Numbered from the stretch's first letter, positions 26,232-36,129 are shown. The stretch: 64,000 nucleotides of DNA from Myroides guanonis (GCF_900114085.1 NZ_FORU01000017.1:1-64000); one strand, 5' to 3'. Translations and numbers: made by a program. Notes: a model not told the origin generated them from the letters alone.

Positions 26232-26261
26232 CAAATATAGTTTTATATTAGAAACTACCAA
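26232..26261 (-). promoter_or_regulatory. Predicted lysC-lysA promoter
   Basis: On the minus strand TTG (26261-26259), a 19-nt spacer and TATATTTG (26239-26232) match the Bacteroidota consensus. The start should fall near 26226-26228, giving a leader of roughly 155 nt. Confidence 0.65.
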
Positions 26262-26410
26262 TTAGTTTCCATTTATTTTATCACTTTTTTTTATAACACA
26301 TCTATAAACACCATTTCATCAAATGATTTTAACAACGAAATAGCAGTACTCTATAAAAATCAAACTCGTTTTTTTTTAGAATAATCCCTACATTAGCAAA
26401 AAAGATTCTT

Positions 26411-28000
26411 ATGCCTTCAGACTGTGTAACCTTTCAAAATTCTGGTTATTTTTCTAAAATAATAATTGACTATCTCAATCGAGAAAAGGTTTTACAACCT
26501 TTATACAATCGTTTTCCAAATTTAGAATCCTTCAAACAACAAATTGAAGAAAAACAATCTAATTTCAATAATGAAACGAGACACATACTTGTAGAAACAC
26601 TTAAAAGTCAATACCATAAATTAAAGTATGCAGAAAATTCTTTAGCCAATATTGAATTACTTAAAGAGAATAATACATTTACAATTACAACTGGACATCA
26701 GTTGAATTTATTCACGGGACCATTGTATTTTTTATATAAAATAATTTCTACAATTAAATTATGTCAGCAACTTAAAAAACAATACCCCGAATTTAATTTT
26801 GTCCCAATTTATTGGATGGCTACAGAAGACCATGACTTTGAAGAAATTAACCATTTTCATCTAGAAAATAAAGTAATACATTGGAATCAAGAGGGAAATG
26901 GTCCAGTTGGAAGAAGAACTACAGAAGGATTAGACCAAGTTTACGAAGCATTTGCAGCACATATTGGGATCGGAAAAAATGCAGAACAACTCAAAAACTG
27001 GTTCAAAGAAGCCTATTTAAATCACGACAATCTAAGTGATGCAACCCGCTATCTAGCTCACCAATTATTCAATTCTTATGGATTAGTAATCCTAGATGCA
27101 GATAATCATTCTCTTAAAGAGTTATTCATTCCGCATTTAAAACATGAATTGATCAAAAAAGACGCTATAATAGATACTCAAAAAAGTTTTTCAATACTTA
27201 AAGACTACACTATACAAGTAAATCCACGAGAAATAAACTTATTCTATATTAGTGATTCACTGCGAGAGCGTATAACCTTTGAAGAAAATCAATATCGTGT
27301 AAATAACACCAGTATCACTTTTAGTGAAAATGAAATAATAGAAGAACTTAAAAACTATCCTGAAAAGTTCAGTCCGAACGTAATTCTTAGACCATTATAC
27401 CAAGAAGTAATCCTACCTAACCTATCCTATATTGGAGGCGGTGGTGAATTGGCATATTGGCTCGAACTAAAAGAAGTTTTTAAAACGCACCAAATCACCT
27501 TTCCAATATTATTATTGAGAAACTCAGTGCTATTAGCTACACAAAAACAAGAACAAAAACGTTTAAAAATGAACGTTACTTGGAGTGAACTATTTCTGAA
27601 AAAAGAAATACTTATCAATCAGAAGACGTTGGAATTATCAAAACTCACTTTTAATTTTGGCACACAAAGAGTCTTTCTTGAACGTCAATTTGAAGCGTTG
27701 GAGTCTCTTGCATATAAAACAGACAAATCTTTTGTAGGAGCAGTAAAAGCTCAGAAAACAAAACAACTTAACGGTTTAAATCATTTAGAAAAAAGACTCT
27801 TAAAAGCAGAAAAAAAATCACATCAAGACACACTTATGAGACTGGCGTTACTCCAAAGTGAACTTTTTCCAAACGGAAGCTTACAAGAACGCACTCTGAA
27901 TTTCTCGGAATTCTACAAAGAGTACGGAAGCGATATGATTGAGAAATTACTATTAAAGTTAGAACCGCTAGACCATAAATTCGATATTCTAGTTCTTTAA
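26411..28000 (+). CDS. bshC: Bacillithiol synthase, cysteine-adding enzyme
   Basis: A 529-residue protein that joins cysteine to glucosaminyl-malate in bacillithiol synthesis. The BshC pattern is clear: GHQLNLFTGPLYFLYKI near residue 97, the YWMATEDHDFEEINH segment near residue 136, LRPLYQEVILPNLSYIGGGGELAYW near residue 325, and a C-terminal helical coiled-coil arm (about 425-490). The length is usual. Bacillithiol genes bshA and bshB are not in the window. The preceding region carries the divergent lysC leader. Confidence 0.92.
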   Translation: MPSDCVTFQNSGYFSKIIIDYLNREKVLQPLYNRFPNLESFKQQIEEKQSNFNNETRHILVETLKSQYHKLKYAENSLANIELLKENNTFTITTGHQLNLFTGPLYFLYKIISTIKLCQQLKKQYPEFNFVPIYWMATEDHDFEEINHFHLENKVIHWNQEGNGPVGRRTTEGLDQVYEAFAAHIGIGKNAEQLKNWFKEAYLNHDNLSDATRYLAHQLFNSYGLVILDADNHSLKELFIPHLKHELIKKDAIIDTQKSFSILKDYTIQVNPREINLFYISDSLRERITFEENQYRVNNTSITFSENEIIEELKNYPEKFSPNVILRPLYQEVILPNLSYIGGGGELAYWLELKEVFKTHQITFPILLLRNSVLLATQKQEQKRLKMNVTWSELFLKKEILINQKTLELSKLTFNFGTQRVFLERQFEALESLAYKTDKSFVGAVKAQKTKQLNGLNHLEKRLLKAEKKSHQDTLMRLALLQSELFPNGSLQERTLNFSEFYKEYGSDMIEKLLLKLEPLDHKFDILVL

Positions 28001-28146
28001 ACTTCGGTTTTTTTCACGACCTAGGTTAAAGAATACATATCGCGTTAAGCGCCTTTATTTATAAAATTTCGAACAATCAAGCGTTCAAACATCTTCATAA
28101 GGGTTCTTTTTTGTTATATTTACAATAAACAATAAAAAGAACTCCT

Positions 28147-29019
28147 ATGAATTTTACAGCAAAAATGCTTCGTGACGACGCACTGGCAGACAAAGTGATT
28201 GTAGTTACAGGAGGAGGTAGTGGCTTGGGAAAATCCATGTCTACCTACTTTCTTGAACTAGGTGCTAAAGTAGTAATCACATCAAGAGATATTGAAAAAC
28301 TAACTGCAACTGCAAAAGAATTAGAAGAAAAAACCGGAGGAAGCTGTTTACCAATAGCCTGCGATGTAAGACACTATGATCAAGTAGAAGCAATGCTAGA
28401 CCAAACCATAAAAACATTTGGTCAAGTTGATGTACTTCTCAATAATGCCGCAGGAAATTTCATTTCCCCAACAGAAAGACTATCTTCAAACGCATTTGAC
28501 ACCATTATTGATATTGTTCTAAAAGGAACAAAAAACTGCACTTTAGCATTTGGTAAATATTGGATAGCAAACAATCAAAAGAACAAAACAGTTCTAAATA
28601 TAACAACAACTTATGCATGGACTGGTTCTGGATATGTAGTACCGTCTGCCACAGCAAAAGCAGGGGTTTTAGCAATGACACGAAGTTTAGCCGTAGAATG
28701 GGCTAAATACGGAATCCGCTTTAACGCCATCGCCCCAGGTCCGTTTCCAACTAAAGGAGCATGGGATAGATTACTACCAGGCGACCTAAAAGACAAATTC
28801 GATTTAACCAAAAAAATCCCTCTACGCCGCGTTGGAGAACATCAAGAGTTAGCAAATTTAGCAGCTTATCTAGTCTCTGACTTCTCTTCCTTTATAAATG
28901 GAGAAGTAGTTACTATTGATGGAGGTGAATGGCTACAAGGCGCCGGAGAATTTAATATGCTAGAACAAATACCTTCTGAAATGTGGGATATGCTTGAAGC
29001 TCAAAACAAAAAAAAATAA
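28147..29019 (+). CDS. SDR oxidoreductase, 2,4-dienoyl-CoA reductase type
   Basis: A 290-residue NADP-dependent reductase. The nucleotide motif TGGGSGLGKS is at residues 21-30 and NNAAGN at 99-104. The classical YxxxK is absent: position -4 from the active Lys171 is a Ser. Instead Tyr156 lies 15 residues before Lys171, the spacing of 2,4-dienoyl-CoA reductases (Tyr199/Lys214 in human DECR1). NAIAPGPFPTKGA and FINGEVVTIDGGEW follow. It probably acts in breakdown of unsaturated fatty acyl-CoAs. It is a single gene with its own terminator. Confidence 0.82.
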   Translation: MNFTAKMLRDDALADKVIVVTGGGSGLGKSMSTYFLELGAKVVITSRDIEKLTATAKELEEKTGGSCLPIACDVRHYDQVEAMLDQTIKTFGQVDVLLNNAAGNFISPTERLSSNAFDTIIDIVLKGTKNCTLAFGKYWIANNQKNKTVLNITTTYAWTGSGYVVPSATAKAGVLAMTRSLAVEWAKYGIRFNAIAPGPFPTKGAWDRLLPGDLKDKFDLTKKIPLRRVGEHQELANLAAYLVSDFSSFINGEVVTIDGGEWLQGAGEFNMLEQIPSEMWDMLEAQNKKK

Positions 29020-29029
29020 CCATTCCCTT

Positions 29030-29070
29030 AAAAAATCACAACATTTCAAAAGACTGTTGTGATTTTTTTT
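29030..29070 (+). terminator. Terminator after the SDR gene
   Basis: AAAAAATCACAACA (29030-29043) pairs with TGTTGTGATTTTTT (29055-29068), with further T residues. Confidence 0.85.
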
Positions 29071-29198
29071 AATACATTCTGTTTTTTCAACAAACAACAC
29101 ATTGACACCACAAAAGAATCAACTATTTTTGAGACAAATTTAACAACTCAACCACTACCAAGTTCACTTAATAAATCCATTTGGAGTCTCAACCATTT

Positions 29199-30734
29199 AT
29201 GCCTAAAAAAACAATATTTTACACTGCTAGCTTATTCACTCTAGTCCTGATTCCAAATTTATTTTTTCTATATTACATAAATGAATTCAGAACTACACTT
29301 CTTTGTAGTAACCTAGCTTTATTTTTTATTATCCTCTTCTTAAACAGATTTAAACACACGAAATTTCTCGCTGTAGTAGCTTTATTATTCTTTGTAATAA
29401 ATAATAGCTTTGCCATATTTAGCAGTTTTTATTTTAGAGATTTATTTAATGTGACATTAGCATTAAGCATGCTAACAACTAACACTAGCGAAGCTTGGGA
29501 AATGGCGCAAGAATATGTAGGAGCTCTTTTTTTAGCTTTTTTCTATTTCATTGCATTATACCATTGTATTAAATACAAATTTTTCAAGACCTTAGATTAC
29601 CCTATTCTTATTATTGGATTCATTTTTGCAATAGCACTTCCTATGCGTCATTTATACAAAGAATACAAACATACAGGTATTGACTATCGACTAATAAACA
29701 GCTCAAAACTATCAAACTACTTAAAAAACACACCGTTTTTTTCATTAGCCCCTTTTATTGAAGCTAAGGACTTCCTAGATCAAACAATACAATTCAAAAA
29801 CCAGACCTTTGACTATCCCCCTTTTAAAACAAAACCGAATAACATAGAAAATATTATTGTCGTTATAGGAGAATCCGCTCGTAGAGATGCCTTAAGTTTA
29901 TATGGAAATATAACAAAAACCACACCTCTGATTGACAAACGTATAAATCAACTTTATATTTATGACCAAGCAGTTTCACCGGCTGCATTTACAAATGCCT
30001 CAATAAGCCTATTACTTTCAAAACAAATACCAAACAAAAACTTTAGTATAGAAAAAAATCTAGACAATATTATTTCATTAGCCAATCAGACAAACATATG
30101 GGAAACCTATTGGCTTTCAACACAAGAAAACATCAGCATGTATGTTAATATGTTCTCAATGATTAACAATCAAGCAAAGAATAAAAACTGGATTTCAAAT
30201 GCAATTTACGACGAAGCAATTATATCTGAATACGAAAAAGCATTGACAGATAATCATAAAAAAAGATTGATATTCATCCACCTACAAGGAAGTCATCCAG
30301 TTTGTTCAAAACGCTATCCAGATGGTTTCAAACTATTCGCAGACAATAGCACCACTATAAATGAATACAACAACAGCATATACTATACTGATTTCGTCAT
30401 AGATAAATTAATACAGAAATTAGAAAGCACCTCCAGTATGCTTATTTACGTTTCCGACCATGGACTATCAAATATTGGAACAAAAATGGTTCACGCAACA
30501 AATAAAAAAGGAGTTGAAGTACCATTCTTTATTTGGTATAGTGATTTTGTAAGTCAAGATTTTAAGAAAAAAGGACGAGATTCCACTCCTATTTCAACCA
30601 CAAACTTGTATAATATTTTAATGGAATATTTGGGAATAGAAGGAATTAAATACAAAGACAGAAATTCCAAATTAGAAGTATTGACATCTGAGTTCACAAT
30701 TCTTCAATATAAAGACATGGAAGATGGTCAATAG
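29199..30734 (+). CDS. Sulfatase-fold membrane transferase (EptA/CptA-like)
   Basis: A 511-residue inner-membrane protein. About five membrane segments occupy the first 160 residues, followed by a periplasmic alkaline phosphatase/sulfatase domain. Visible metal-site motifs are IVVIGESARRDALSLYG, SPAAFTNASISLLLS (with the candidate nucleophilic Thr), QGSHP and YVSDHGLSN with GVEVPFFIWYS. These are the blocks of phosphoethanolamine transferases, which move phosphoethanolamine onto lipid A or glycans. The start is the ATG at 29199; a TTG six codons earlier is less likely. No partner genes are adjacent, so the acceptor is unknown. Confidence 0.82.
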   Translation: MPKKTIFYTASLFTLVLIPNLFFLYYINEFRTTLLCSNLALFFIILFLNRFKHTKFLAVVALLFFVINNSFAIFSSFYFRDLFNVTLALSMLTTNTSEAWEMAQEYVGALFLAFFYFIALYHCIKYKFFKTLDYPILIIGFIFAIALPMRHLYKEYKHTGIDYRLINSSKLSNYLKNTPFFSLAPFIEAKDFLDQTIQFKNQTFDYPPFKTKPNNIENIIVVIGESARRDALSLYGNITKTTPLIDKRINQLYIYDQAVSPAAFTNASISLLLSKQIPNKNFSIEKNLDNIISLANQTNIWETYWLSTQENISMYVNMFSMINNQAKNKNWISNAIYDEAIISEYEKALTDNHKKRLIFIHLQGSHPVCSKRYPDGFKLFADNSTTINEYNNSIYYTDFVIDKLIQKLESTSSMLIYVSDHGLSNIGTKMVHATNKKGVEVPFFIWYSDFVSQDFKKKGRDSTPISTTNLYNILMEYLGIEGIKYKDRNSKLEVLTSEFTILQYKDMEDGQ

Positions 30735-30909
30735 ATTTGCACTTAGACCTTTGGTCAACTAAATTCATTCTTAAATTAAGAATAAGCAGACTAATTCCTT
30801 TCATATAACCAATTATGAATCAATGCGGTCGTCAAATTGTTGATAAATTAGGTTTTCTATACTCAATAATAATTGTATTTTTACCTCTCAAAATATTCTT
30901 ACACACAAA

Positions 30910-31674
30910 ATGGGTAAAATCATTGCAGTTGCCAATCAAAAGGGAGGCGTTGGAAAAACAACAACATCAGTAAATCTTGCTGCATCATTAGGTGCTTTGG
31001 AAAAAAAAGTATTATTAATAGATGCGGATCCCCAAGCCAATGCGTCTTCGGGTTTAGGTATTGACGTTGATAATGTTGTAATTGGCACTTATGAGATTTT
31101 AGAACACAGTAATACACCAAAAGAAGCAATCGTAGAATGTTCTGCTCCGAATGTTTCTATTATCCCTGCTCACATAGACTTAGTCGCAATTGAAATTGAG
31201 TTAGTGGATAAAGAGAACAGAGAGTATATGCTAAAGCAATCATTGGCATCTATAAAAGATGAATATGATTATATTATAATTGACTGTGCTCCTTCTTTGG
31301 GATTATTAACTTTAAATGCCTTGACAGCTGCAGACTCTGTCATTATACCAATCCAATGCGAATACTTTGCCTTAGAAGGATTAGGCAAGCTTTTAAATAC
31401 AATCAAAAGCGTTCAAAAAATTCACAATCCCGATTTAGATATAGAAGGTTTATTGTTAACGATGTATGATTCTCGACTAAGACTATCTAATCAAGTAGTA
31501 GAAGAAGTTCAAAAACACTTTAACAATATGGTTTTCAATACCATCATTCAAAGGAATGTTAAACTGAGTGAAGCACCAAGTTTTGGTGAAAGCATTATAA
31601 ATTATGATGCCACTAGTAAAGGAGCTTCTAACTATTTAAACCTAGCTGAAGAAATCATTCAAAAAAATAAATAA
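30910..31674 (+). CDS. parA: Chromosome partitioning ATPase ParA
   Basis: A 254-residue deviant Walker ATPase. The motif KGGVGKTTT is at residues 11-19, then LLIDADPQANASSGLG and IIDCAPSLGLLTLNAL. It is the chromosomal Soj/ParA type, with no N-terminal DNA-binding extension. ParB follows by 18 nt. They should drive origin segregation. I saw no parS-type palindrome nearby, so the origin may be elsewhere. The 175-nt upstream region ends with a near -7 box (TATTTTTA). Confidence 0.93.
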   Translation: MGKIIAVANQKGGVGKTTTSVNLAASLGALEKKVLLIDADPQANASSGLGIDVDNVVIGTYEILEHSNTPKEAIVECSAPNVSIIPAHIDLVAIEIELVDKENREYMLKQSLASIKDEYDYIIIDCAPSLGLLTLNALTAADSVIIPIQCEYFALEGLGKLLNTIKSVQKIHNPDLDIEGLLLTMYDSRLRLSNQVVEEVQKHFNNMVFNTIIQRNVKLSEAPSFGESIINYDATSKGASNYLNLAEEIIQKNK

Positions 31675-31692
31675 TCCAAGTTACAAGATATC

Positions 31693-32592
31693 ATGGCAAA
31701 AGCGATTAAAAAACAAGCTTTGGGGAGAGGATTATCCGCATTATTAAAAGACCCAGAAAACGATATAAAATCAATTGAAGATACTAATGCAGATAAAGTA
31801 GTTGGTAATATTATAGAATTGGATTTAGATGCGATTGAAATCAATCCATTTCAACCAAGAACTAACTTCAATGAAGAATCTTTAAGTGAATTAGCCACTA
31901 GTATACATGAGCTTGGAGTAATTCAACCTATTACAGTTAGAAAGACAGAGTTTAATAAATATCAATTGATATCAGGAGAACGACGTTTAAGAGCTTCTAA
32001 ATTGTTAGGTCTCGAAACAATTCCAGCTTATATTCGTATAGCAAATGACAACGATTCATTGGTTATGGCGTTGGTTGAAAACATTCAACGTCACGACTTA
32101 GACCCTATTGAAATTGCTTTATCATATCAACGCTTAATTGATGAAATTCAATTAACACAAGAACAAATGAGCGAGCGAGTAGGGAAGAAACGCTCAACCA
32201 TTGCTAACTATTTACGTTTATTGCGTTTAGACCCAATAATTCAAACAGGTATTCGAGATGGTTTTATTACCATGGGACACGGTCGTGCAATTATCAACGT
32301 TGATGATTTAGACATACAGATCGATATTTATCATGCAATAATAAGCGAAAATCTATCTGTTCGAGAAACAGAAGCACTAGTTAAAAGATATCAAGAACAA
32401 CAAAAGGGAATCGTATCTGAAGAACCTAAAAAAACGAGTTACGAAATTCCGGCTACTTATAAAAACACAGCTGCGAACTTCTTTGGAGCTAAAGTAGATA
32501 TTAAAGTTGCAGCAAATGGAAAAGGAAAATTATCAATTCCATTTCACTCAGAGGAAGACCTAAATCGTATCATGAAACTCCTTGAAGCCTAG
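31693..32592 (+). CDS. parB: Chromosome partitioning protein ParB
   Basis: A 299-residue CTP-dependent DNA-binding clamp. It begins with the common ALGRGLSALL segment, then the ParB/Srx domain with NPFQPRTNF, GERRLRASKLLG and VENIQRHDLDPIE, and a helix-turn-helix region (TQEQMSERVGKKRSTIANYLRLLRL). The C-terminal dimerisation domain covers about residues 250-299. The stop codon overlaps the GTG start of the next gene by one base. Confidence 0.93.
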   Translation: MAKAIKKQALGRGLSALLKDPENDIKSIEDTNADKVVGNIIELDLDAIEINPFQPRTNFNEESLSELATSIHELGVIQPITVRKTEFNKYQLISGERRLRASKLLGLETIPAYIRIANDNDSLVMALVENIQRHDLDPIEIALSYQRLIDEIQLTQEQMSERVGKKRSTIANYLRLLRLDPIIQTGIRDGFITMGHGRAIINVDDLDIQIDIYHAIISENLSVRETEALVKRYQEQQKGIVSEEPKKTSYEIPATYKNTAANFFGAKVDIKVAANGKGKLSIPFHSEEDLNRIMKLLEA

Positions 32593-33173
32593 TGAAGCGA
32601 ATTACCATCATAGCATTAATTATTCTTTGTATCTCATCCAAGGGTTGGACACAAGAATCAACAGAAGTTGTAGAGGCATCAACCCTTGTTAACAACATTT
32701 CTTCTGACTATAAGCCTATGGATCCATTAGCTCCGTCAAGAGCAGCATTTTATTCTGCAATCGTGCCAGGATTAGGACAAATTTTCAATAAAAAATACTG
32801 GAAGCTCCCATTAGTATACGCAGCTGTAGGTACTCCAATATATTTCTACGTTGACAACGACAGTAAATATAGAGACTATAGAAACGAATATAAAAAGCGT
32901 TTACGAGGTATTTATGATACTGAAGACCCTGTCTTTGGTAAACTTGACAACGACCGAGTTATTCAAGGACAACAATTTTATCAGAGGAATAGAGATTTAT
33001 CATTAGTAGTTGCCATTGGTTTCTATATATTAAATGTAGTAGATGCAAACATAGATGCGCATTTAATGCAATTCAATGTAAACGATAAATTAACTATTCA
33101 ACCCGCTATGGAATATAATCCACGCGACCTTAATCAATACCAATACGCTATTAATATACAATATAGCTTTTAA
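32592..33173 (+). CDS. DUF5683 membrane protein
   Basis: A 193-residue protein with a signal-like N-terminus ending about KGWTQ. The DUF5683 core follows, PSRAAFYSAIVPGLGQIFNKKYWKLPLVYAAVGTP, with two hydrophobic segments, then a second hydrophobic stretch LVVAIGFYILNVVDANIDAHL. It ends in beta-like NIQYSF with a terminal Phe. The family regularly follows parB in Bacteroidota; its function is unknown. The start is a GTG overlapping the parB stop (TAGTG), indicating translational coupling. Confidence 0.85.
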   Translation: MKRITIIALIILCISSKGWTQESTEVVEASTLVNNISSDYKPMDPLAPSRAAFYSAIVPGLGQIFNKKYWKLPLVYAAVGTPIYFYVDNDSKYRDYRNEYKKRLRGIYDTEDPVFGKLDNDRVIQGQQFYQRNRDLSLVVAIGFYILNVVDANIDAHLMQFNVNDKLTIQPAMEYNPRDLNQYQYAINIQYSF

Positions 33174-33183
33174 TATCAACTCT

Positions 33184-33888
33184 ATGAAAATAGCACTTTT
33201 AGGTTATGGGAAAATGGGCCGTATTATCGAAGAAAAAGCGATACAAAGAGGTCATGAAATCATTTACAAAAAAGAAAGTGAAGGCACTTTTGAAGGATTA
33301 GAAAAAGCAGATGTCGCTATTGACTTCAGTGTTCCTAGTGCTGCTGTTACTAATATCAAAGCATGTTTAGACTTAAATATCCCAGTAATTTCTGGAACTA
33401 CAGGTTGGCTTGAAGAATATGAGAATATTGTAAAGGAGTGCAAAGAAAAACAAGGAGCTTTTCTATATGGTTCGAATTTTAGTTTAGGTGTGAACATTTT
33501 TTTTGAACTTAATGCACACTTAGCTAGAATTATGGCTAACTTTAATGATTACAATGTTTCTATGGAGGAAATTCATCATACTCAGAAGCTAGATGCCCCT
33601 AGTGGTACAGCTATTACTCTAGCTCAAGGCGTTATTGAAAACTCTGAATACACTTCCTGGACTTTAGATAAAGCAAAAGAAAAGGAGATCTCCATTACAG
33701 CGATTCGTCAAGACAGTGTTCCTGGAACACATAGTGTTTTTTACGACTCACCTATTGATCAAATTGAAATAAAACACACCGCTCATAGCAGAGACGGTTT
33801 TGCATTAGGTGCTGTAATAGCAGCTGAATGGATTATCGGGAAAAAAGGTGTTTTTTCAATGAAAGATGTTTTAAATCTGAATAAATAA
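33184..33888 (+). CDS. dapB: 4-hydroxy-tetrahydrodipicolinate reductase
   Basis: A 234-residue NAD(P)H enzyme of the diaminopimelate/lysine pathway. GYGKMGR near residue 7 is the nucleotide loop, VISGTTGW near residue 70, and the catalytic HHTQKLDAPSGTA near residue 132 carries the His pair and Lys of DapB. The N-terminal region is shortened relative to E. coli, common in this phylum. It lies within the parAB-lepB run and is not linked to lysC-lysA. Confidence 0.93.
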   Translation: MKIALLGYGKMGRIIEEKAIQRGHEIIYKKESEGTFEGLEKADVAIDFSVPSAAVTNIKACLDLNIPVISGTTGWLEEYENIVKECKEKQGAFLYGSNFSLGVNIFFELNAHLARIMANFNDYNVSMEEIHHTQKLDAPSGTAITLAQGVIENSEYTSWTLDKAKEKEISITAIRQDSVPGTHSVFYDSPIDQIEIKHTAHSRDGFALGAVIAAEWIIGKKGVFSMKDVLNLNK

Positions 33889-33923
33889 CATACTATAATC
33901 AACCCTATCTAAACTTTAAAGAT

Positions 33924-35480
33924 ATGACATTAGTTCAATGGTTTATTTTCTTCCTATTGTTGCAAGTGATTCACTATGCAGGAACATGGAAGCTATACAT
34001 TAAAGCAGGACGCAAAGCTTGGGAAGCTGCCGTACCAGTTTATAATGCTATTATTTTAATGAAAATTATCAATCGACCTAGATGGTGGGTAATATTGTTA
34101 TTCATTCCTGTAGTAAACCTAATCATGTTTCCTGTTGTATGGGTTGAAACATTGAGAAGTTTTGGAAAAAACAAGACTATAGATACGGTATTAGGGGTGC
34201 TTACTCTAGGGCTATATATCTATTACGTAAACTATACTCAAAATGTAACTTATATTCAGAATCGAAACTTACACCCAACAACCTCATCAGGCGAAATGGT
34301 TAGTTCTATTCTATTTGCTGTAGTTGTAGCTACGTTAATACATACCTATGTTGTACAGCCTTTTACAATCCCTTCTTCTTCTTTAGAAAAAACATTACTA
34401 GTAGGAGACTTTCTTTTTGTCAGTAAAGCACATTATGGCGCGCGAACACCAATGACTCCCCTAGCCTTGCCAATGGTACACGATACAATTCCATTTGTTG
34501 GAAAAAAATCATACCTAAGCAAACCACAAATCCCTTATTTCAGAATACCAGGCTTTCAAAAAATAAAACACAATGACATTGTTGTTTTCAATTGGCCAAC
34601 TGATACCGTTTACAAATTTAGAGATACATCTGGAAGACGTGCAGACAAACCGATTGACAAAAAAACAAACTACGTTAAGAGAGCTGTTGGTTTACCAGGT
34701 GATCAATTCGAAGTTCGAAATGGAATTGTTTATATTGACGGACAAGTTTTAAAACTAAATGATAGAGCTAGAATTCAATATGCTCATAAAGCTATTACAG
34801 ATGGAACTCAGATAGATCCAAACTTTATCATTAAGGACTTACAAGTTACAGATCCAGCAGGATATATAGATGCAAACACACTGTTCTTTCAATCATTAAG
34901 CTTAGAAGGAGCAGAAAAACTAAGGCAACTTTCAAACGTAAAATCAGTTGAAAGAGTAATAGAAACACAACCAGACTTCCGTATTTTCCCACACAATCAA
35001 CCGTGGACAGAAGACAATATGGGACCTATAAAGATTCCTCACAAAGGAGAAGTAATTGAACTAAACAAAGAGAATCTTGCTCTTTATCAGATGTTGATTA
35101 CTGATTACGAAAAGAACACATTACAAGTTAAAGGAGACGACATTTTTATCAATGGACAACAAACCAACACTTATACTGTTCAACAAGACTATTATTTCAT
35201 GATGGGAGACAACCGTCATAATTCGGAGGACAGTAGATTTTGGGGCTTTGTTCCAAATGATCATATAGTAGGTAAACCCGTTTTTATTTGGATGAGTTTG
35301 GACGCTAATATTCCATGGTCAAAAGCTTTTGACAAAATTAGATGGGATCGCATGTTTACTACGGTAAATGGTGATGGTAAACAAATTTCTTATTTTCCTT
35401 ATTTTATAATTGCAGTAATTGCCTTTTCTGGTTTCAATTTCTATCGCAAACGAAAAGCTAAGAAAAATTCTAAATTTTAA
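33924..35480 (+). CDS. lepB: Signal peptidase I with N-terminal DUF5684 region
   Basis: A 518-residue inner-membrane protease that removes signal peptides. An N-terminal membrane module (about 1-115) resembles DUF5684 (AGRKAWEAAVPVYNAIILMKI). The peptidase follows: the nucleophile Ser is in TIPSSSLEKTL (in place of the SMxPT motif), the base Lys in YVKRAVGLPGD, and the final box GDNRHNSEDSRFWGFVP. A long insertion of about 150 residues separates the Lys box and the final box, as in other Bacteroidota enzymes. A last membrane segment ends the protein. Confidence 0.9.
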   Translation: MTLVQWFIFFLLLQVIHYAGTWKLYIKAGRKAWEAAVPVYNAIILMKIINRPRWWVILLFIPVVNLIMFPVVWVETLRSFGKNKTIDTVLGVLTLGLYIYYVNYTQNVTYIQNRNLHPTTSSGEMVSSILFAVVVATLIHTYVVQPFTIPSSSLEKTLLVGDFLFVSKAHYGARTPMTPLALPMVHDTIPFVGKKSYLSKPQIPYFRIPGFQKIKHNDIVVFNWPTDTVYKFRDTSGRRADKPIDKKTNYVKRAVGLPGDQFEVRNGIVYIDGQVLKLNDRARIQYAHKAITDGTQIDPNFIIKDLQVTDPAGYIDANTLFFQSLSLEGAEKLRQLSNVKSVERVIETQPDFRIFPHNQPWTEDNMGPIKIPHKGEVIELNKENLALYQMLITDYEKNTLQVKGDDIFINGQQTNTYTVQQDYYFMMGDNRHNSEDSRFWGFVPNDHIVGKPVFIWMSLDANIPWSKAFDKIRWDRMFTTVNGDGKQISYFPYFIIAVIAFSGFNFYRKRKAKKNSKF

Positions 35481-35494
35481 TTTAATTGTCGGAC

Positions 35495-36115
35495 ATGGAT
35501 AACATCCTCCTACACCCAACTTATTTTCCTTCAATAAGTCAATTTGTTGCTATGCTACAAGCAGACACCATTACATTTGAAGTAGAAGATAATTTTCAAA
35601 AACAAACCAATAGAAATAGAATGTATATCGCGAGTGCGAATGGAATACAAAGGCTGAACATTCCTATAAAGCATTCAAAAGAAACACATCAAAAGTTTAA
35701 AGACCTGCGCATAGACCAAGTATTTGGATGGCAAAAACAACATTTCAAATCATTAGAAGCAGCTTATAGAACTTCACCGTTCTTCGAATATTTTGAACAT
35801 GATATACATCCTATATTTGAAAAGAAATATGATTTCATGATGGATCTTAACTTTGAAATACATGAAATATTAGTAGATTGTCTGGGAATAAAACTCCCAT
35901 ATGCTAAAACAGCTGAATACATAGTTGAGGACTCAAATCTAGTCGATTTAAGACGTTTAGTTGATGGAAAGAAGGACATACAAGAGTTCGAACCATATAC
36001 GCAAGTATTCGGCGAAAAACACGGTTTTGCTTCGAATCTTAGTATATTAGACTTGCTATTCAACGAAGGAAGAAGTGCAGTAGATTATTTAAAAAGACAA
36101 CAGCTTAGCAAATAA
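35495..36115 (+). CDS. WbqC family protein
   Basis: A 206-residue cytoplasmic protein of the WbqC family, recognised by LHPTYFPSISQF at the N-terminus, ANGIQRLNIPIKH and QVFGWQKQHFKSLEAAYRTSPFFEYF. WbqC-like proteins are linked to O-antigen or glycan loci, but the reaction is unproven. The frame is open three codons upstream from a TTG; the ATG at 35495 matches the family start. It ends the parAB-lepB run at a strong terminator. Confidence 0.85.
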   Translation: MDNILLHPTYFPSISQFVAMLQADTITFEVEDNFQKQTNRNRMYIASANGIQRLNIPIKHSKETHQKFKDLRIDQVFGWQKQHFKSLEAAYRTSPFFEYFEHDIHPIFEKKYDFMMDLNFEIHEILVDCLGIKLPYAKTAEYIVEDSNLVDLRRLVDGKKDIQEFEPYTQVFGEKHGFASNLSILDLLFNEGRSAVDYLKRQQLSK

Positions 36116-36129
36116 ATCTTCAATAAAGT

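Noticed and set aside
26071-26232. Lysine riboswitch upstream of lysC
   Set aside because: The leader is too short and I see no L-box five-helix core; a peptide frame with Lys codons and alternative hairpins explains it better.
30735-30909. parS site near parAB
   Set aside because: No palindrome resembling parS was seen by eye; a genome search is needed.
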